A DNA stretch of 7,372 nt from positions 1 through 7,372 of the forward strand of contig CANHGA010000099.1 of assembly GCA_947460085.1 (NCBI GenBank), given 5' to 3'. Made by a program: the position numbers and the translations under genes. Of the stretch, positions 5,424 to 7,372 are shown piece after piece. Position 1 is the stretch's first letter, and each line of letters starts with the position of its first letter. The notes under the pieces are model-generated. The model made no database searches. It saw only the letters and a program-made list of their open reading frames with translations, and was not told where the DNA came from. The DNA is from Synechococcaceae cyanobacterium. GTDB taxonomy: Bacteria; Cyanobacteriota; Cyanobacteriia; PCC-6307; Cyanobiaceae.

Positions 5424-6620
5424 TTAGGCCTCCGTCAGGGCAACCATGCGCTCAATGATGTCCTCCACGACGCGGTCGGGGGTGGAGGCGCCGGAGGTGA
5501 TGCCCACACGGATCGGCCCCTCAGGTAAAAACGGACGCTCGGTTTCCAGGGCACTGCCCAGGGGCATGTGCTCGATTTGGTTGCCAGGACCAATCCGTTC
5601 TGGAGTGTCGATGTGAAAGGAGCGGATGCCGCGGCTGACGGCGATTTCCTGCAGGTGGGTGGTGTTGGAGGAGTTGTAGCCGCCGATGACCACCATCAAA
5701 TCCAGGGGCTCATCGACCAGGGCAAACATGGCGTCCTGGCGTTCCTGGGTGGCGTCGCAGATGGTGTTGAAGGCCAGGAAATGCTCGCTCAGCTCAGCTG
5801 GGCCATAGCGCTTCAACATCGTGCGTTCAAACAGGCGGCCGATCTCTTCGGTCTCGCTTTTGAGCATCGTGGTCTGGTTGGCGACGCCCACGCGGGCCAG
5901 ATCGCGATCCGGATCAAAGCCAGGGGAGCAGGCCTTGGCAAACCGGGCCATGAAGGCGTGCCGATCGCCTCCCTCCAGGATGTAGTCGCACACCATCTGG
6001 GCTTCGGCCATGTCGAGCACCACCAGATAGGTGCCGGCAAAGGATGAGGTGGCCAGGGTTTCCTCGTGCTTCACCTTGCCGTGAATGATTGAGGTGAAGG
6101 CGTGCTTTTTGTGTTTCTCCACGGTGTTCCACACCTTCGATACCCAGGGGCAGGTGGTGTCGACGATGTGACAACCGCGTTCATTGAGCAGCTGCATTTC
6201 CTGCACCGTGGCGCCAAAAGCAGGCAGGATCACTACGTCGCCGCTGGCCACGTCGGAGAAGTCCTTCACGCCGCCCTCAACCTGGATGAACTGCACGTCC
6301 ATCTCGCGGAGGTGGTCATTCACCGAGGGATTGTGAATGATTTCGTTGGTGATCCAGATGCGCTCGGTGGGGTAGTGCCGGCGGGTTTCGTAGGCCATGG
6401 CCACAGCCCGTTCCACGCCCCAACAAAAACCAAAGGCCTCGGCGAGGCGAATCGTGAGCCGACCGCGGCGCAATTCGTAGCCGCTTTCGCGCAGCTTGGC
6501 GATCAGGTCGCTTTGGTAGGCCTGCTCGAGGCTCCCGGCTACTTCTTCACCGAGGCCAAAGCCGCGGCGGTTGTAGCGCTCCGAATGGTGCAGGGAGCGT
6601 TTAAAGGCGCGGGTATCCAC
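5424..6620 (-). CDS. ispH: 4-hydroxy-3-methylbut-2-enyl diphosphate reductase
   Basis: This iron-sulfur enzyme catalyses the last step of the MEP pathway, reducing HMBPP to IPP and DMAPP. These feed carotenoids, the phytyl tail of chlorophyll and quinones. The 398-residue length and the N-terminal extension MDTRAFKRSLHHSERYNRRGFG mark the cyanobacterial/plant type, longer than E. coli IspH. The three cluster-ligand cysteines are visible: Cys66 in FGFCWGVERA, Cys157 in VDTTCPWV and Cys288 in NTICDATQERQ. Substrate-site residues also appear: His96 in HNPSV, His185-Glu-Glu-Thr in VKHEET, NSSNT (316-320) and TSGAS (375-379). The start is a GTG at 6620, chosen because the family N-terminus begins exactly there; no strong Shine-Dalgarno is seen. 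The gene lies 60 bp downstream of sfsA and upstream of DUF1997 on the same strand, so an operon is plausible. Confidence 0.97.
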   Translation of the reverse strand: MDTRAFKRSLHHSERYNRRGFGLGEEVAGSLEQAYQSDLIAKLRESGYELRRGRLTIRLAEAFGFCWGVERAVAMAYETRRHYPTERIWITNEIIHNPSVNDHLREMDVQFIQVEGGVKDFSDVASGDVVILPAFGATVQEMQLLNERGCHIVDTTCPWVSKVWNTVEKHKKHAFTSIIHGKVKHEETLATSSFAGTYLVVLDMAEAQMVCDYILEGGDRHAFMARFAKACSPGFDPDRDLARVGVANQTTMLKSETEEIGRLFERTMLKRYGPAELSEHFLAFNTICDATQERQDAMFALVDEPLDLMVVIGGYNSSNTTHLQEIAVSRGIRSFHIDTPERIGPGNQIEHMPLGSALETERPFLPEGPIRVGITSGASTPDRVVEDIIERMVALTEA

Positions 6621-6650
6621 AAAGGCCGCTACTGGGGGTGCGCAAACTCT

Positions 6651-6663
6651 ATGGGCGCCCCAT
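6651..6663. repeat. Small palindrome in the sfsA-ispH spacer
   Basis: ATGGG-CGC-CCCAT is a perfect 5-bp-arm hairpin. It sits about 30 nt upstream of the ispH GTG and 17 nt after the sfsA stop. No T-run follows on the minus strand, so it is unlikely to terminate transcription. It could structure the ispH leader. Confidence 0.3.
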
Positions 6664-6680
6664 GCCGCCGGTTGCTCTCC

Positions 6681-7304
6681 CTAGGCGGGCCCCCTGGCTT
6701 CAACCTGGGCTAGCCCGAGCCAGGACACGCTCGTCTCGGAAAAGGCATAGGTGCAGGGCAGCACTTCCACGCCGGCTTCAAGAGCCTCGCGGAAGAGATC
6801 TCCGTAGCGAGGATCGGCCGAATCCCCTGGGGCAAAGCGGGTGACATCGGCCCGGCTCAAGCAAGGCACAAGCACGGCCCGGGCCTCGGGGAGGAGGGCC
6901 TTGAGCTCCACCAGATGCTTTTGGCCCCGCTCGGTCACGGTGTCGGGAAAGAGGGCGAGGTCCCCCTGGGTCCAGGTGGTGTTTTTGACTTCCAGATAAA
7001 TGGGCCTGGGGTCGCTGGCACCTTCCCCGGGGGTGAGCAGCAAGTCGATGCGGCTGCGGCGGCCTTCCCCGTAGGGCACCTCAGGCTTGATGGCGCCAAT
7101 CGGCCCAAGCCAGGGCTCCAGGCAGCCGGCCTCGATCGTGGCGCGCACCAATCCGTTGGGTAGGGCTGTGTTGATCCCCACCCAGAGCTGGTCGCCATGG
7201 GCGCCAAGGACCTGGGCTTGCTCCCAGGTCCAGGCCAGCTTGCGGGTGGGTGAGGGGGCGTGGCGGAGGCGGACCCGTCCGCCGGGGTGCAGCACGAATT
7301 TCAT
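6681..7304 (-). CDS. sfsA: SfsA family protein, 5' end lost at a junction
   Basis: The reading frame gives 207 residues, but only about residues 4-207 are SfsA. The C-terminal nuclease-like part is intact: VPYGEGRRSRIDLLL (76-90, Asp87), YLEVKN (103-108, Glu105 and Lys107, resembling a PD-(D/E)xK pattern), LFPDTVTERGQKHLVEL (118-134) and TRFAPG (155-160). Aligned by eye to E. coli SfsA, Val4 matches about residue 44. The family hallmarks RYKRFLADV and HCPNTGxMTG, part of the N-terminal OB-like domain, are absent. The three opening codons (ATG AAA TTC) come from the AT-rich tail at or beyond the junction near 7296, so this ATG is not the native start. E. coli SfsA was named for a role in maltose gene control and binds DNA; its cyanobacterial role is unknown. 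In its native genome the gene was presumably complete and headed a unit with ispH. Confidence 0.9.
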   Translation of the reverse strand: MKFVLHPGGRVRLRHAPSPTRKLAWTWEQAQVLGAHGDQLWVGINTALPNGLVRATIEAGCLEPWLGPIGAIKPEVPYGEGRRSRIDLLLTPGEGASDPRPIYLEVKNTTWTQGDLALFPDTVTERGQKHLVELKALLPEARAVLVPCLSRADVTRFAPGDSADPRYGDLFREALEAGVEVLPCTYAFSETSVSWLGLAQVEARGPA

Positions 7305-7352
7305 TTTTCTAAAAAATAATATTTATATAATTATTTTTATATTCTAACGAAA
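7296..7352. other. Extremely AT-rich subtelomere-like segment after a composition break
   Basis: By my count only 6 of these 57 bases are G or C, whereas the adjacent sfsA codons are strongly GC-rich. The change is abrupt and falls within a few bases of 7296. The stretch has no coding capacity beyond the three codons it lends to the sfsA frame. AT-rich non-coding DNA just inside the telomere is typical of hypotrich macronuclear nanochromosomes. I read this as about 57 bp of ciliate subtelomere joined to cyanobacterial DNA. Confidence 0.8.
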
Positions 7353-7372
7353 GGGGTTTTGGGGTTTTGGGG
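7353..7372 (+). repeat. Hypotrich ciliate telomere repeat G4T4G4T4G4
   Basis: The last 20 bases are exactly GGGGTTTTGGGGTTTTGGGG, and the complement reads C4A4C4A4C4 inward. This is the (T4G4)n repeat of hypotrich ciliates. The exact 20-bp length and phase match the double-stranded part of Oxytricha and Stylonychia macronuclear telomeres, whereas Euplotes has 28 bp. The G-rich strand runs 5' to 3' toward the end, as a right-hand chromosome terminus must. The sequence stops where the double-stranded telomere would. Bacteria have no such telomere, so this end is foreign to the rest of the window. Confidence 0.92.

Noticed and set aside
7302..7304. ATG at 7304 as the true sfsA start
   Set aside because: It lies beyond the composition break, and conserved N-terminal SfsA motifs are missing upstream of the homology.
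7305..7352. AT-rich tail as a strong bacterial promoter for sfsA
   Set aside because: It contains TATAAT-like strings, as any such AT-rich DNA would. It follows a gene truncation and abuts a ciliate telomere, so it is better read as subtelomere.
1..7372. CRISPR array, prophage, transposon or defence system
   Set aside because: No regularly spaced repeats, transposase, integrase or defence-type domains are visible. The genes are housekeeping or conserved cyanobacterial families.

Overview
Almost all of the window (1 to about 7295) is GC-rich, gene-dense, intron-free bacterial DNA. It most likely comes from a unicellular picocyanobacterium of the Cyanobium/Synechococcus group. The grounds are the cyanobacteria-associated families (DUF3155, DUF4079, DUF1997), the long cyanobacterial/plant type of IspH that opens MDTRAFKRSLHHSERYNRRGFG, and the very short spacers. 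No phage, CRISPR, IS element, tRNA or rRNA was found.

Layout, left to right. A soluble sensor histidine kinase lies on the minus strand, and its C-terminus runs off the left edge (1-981). Next is a 442-bp gene-free divergent region (982-1423) rich in dyads, with a good sigma70-type promoter and a ribosome-binding site buried in a hairpin. It leads into a small DUF3155 protein (1424-1795, +). A carboxylesterase/phospholipase-like alpha/beta hydrolase (1801-2475, -) ends tail-to-tail with DUF3155. It starts head-to-head with purH (2537-4084, +), which performs the last two steps of IMP synthesis. A four-helix membrane protein of the DUF4079 family (4176-4640, +) follows. Its four histidines sit where a cytochrome b561-like protein would hold two haems. 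Its stop codon overlaps that of a DUF1997 gene (4637-5275, -). Upstream on the minus strand lie ispH (5424-6620, last step of the MEP isoprenoid pathway) and sfsA (6681-7304). The likely reading order is sfsA, ispH, DUF1997. These are mostly housekeeping genes and do not form one pathway.

The striking part is the last 77 bases. At about 7296 the sequence changes abruptly from GC-rich coding DNA to an extremely AT-rich stretch, and it then ends in exactly G4T4G4T4G4 (7353-7372). That is the 20-bp double-stranded macronuclear telomere of hypotrich ciliates such as Oxytricha and Stylonychia, in the correct orientation for a right-hand chromosome end. The change falls inside sfsA and removes roughly its first 40 codons. 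The apparent sfsA start codon is supplied by the AT-rich tail. The window is therefore a junction between a cyanobacterial fragment and a ciliate chromosome end. A library or assembly chimera from a sample holding a ciliate and its picocyanobacterial prey or contaminants is the conservative reading. A real joining of prey DNA to a ciliate nanochromosome is the exciting alternative, and only junction-spanning molecules can decide.
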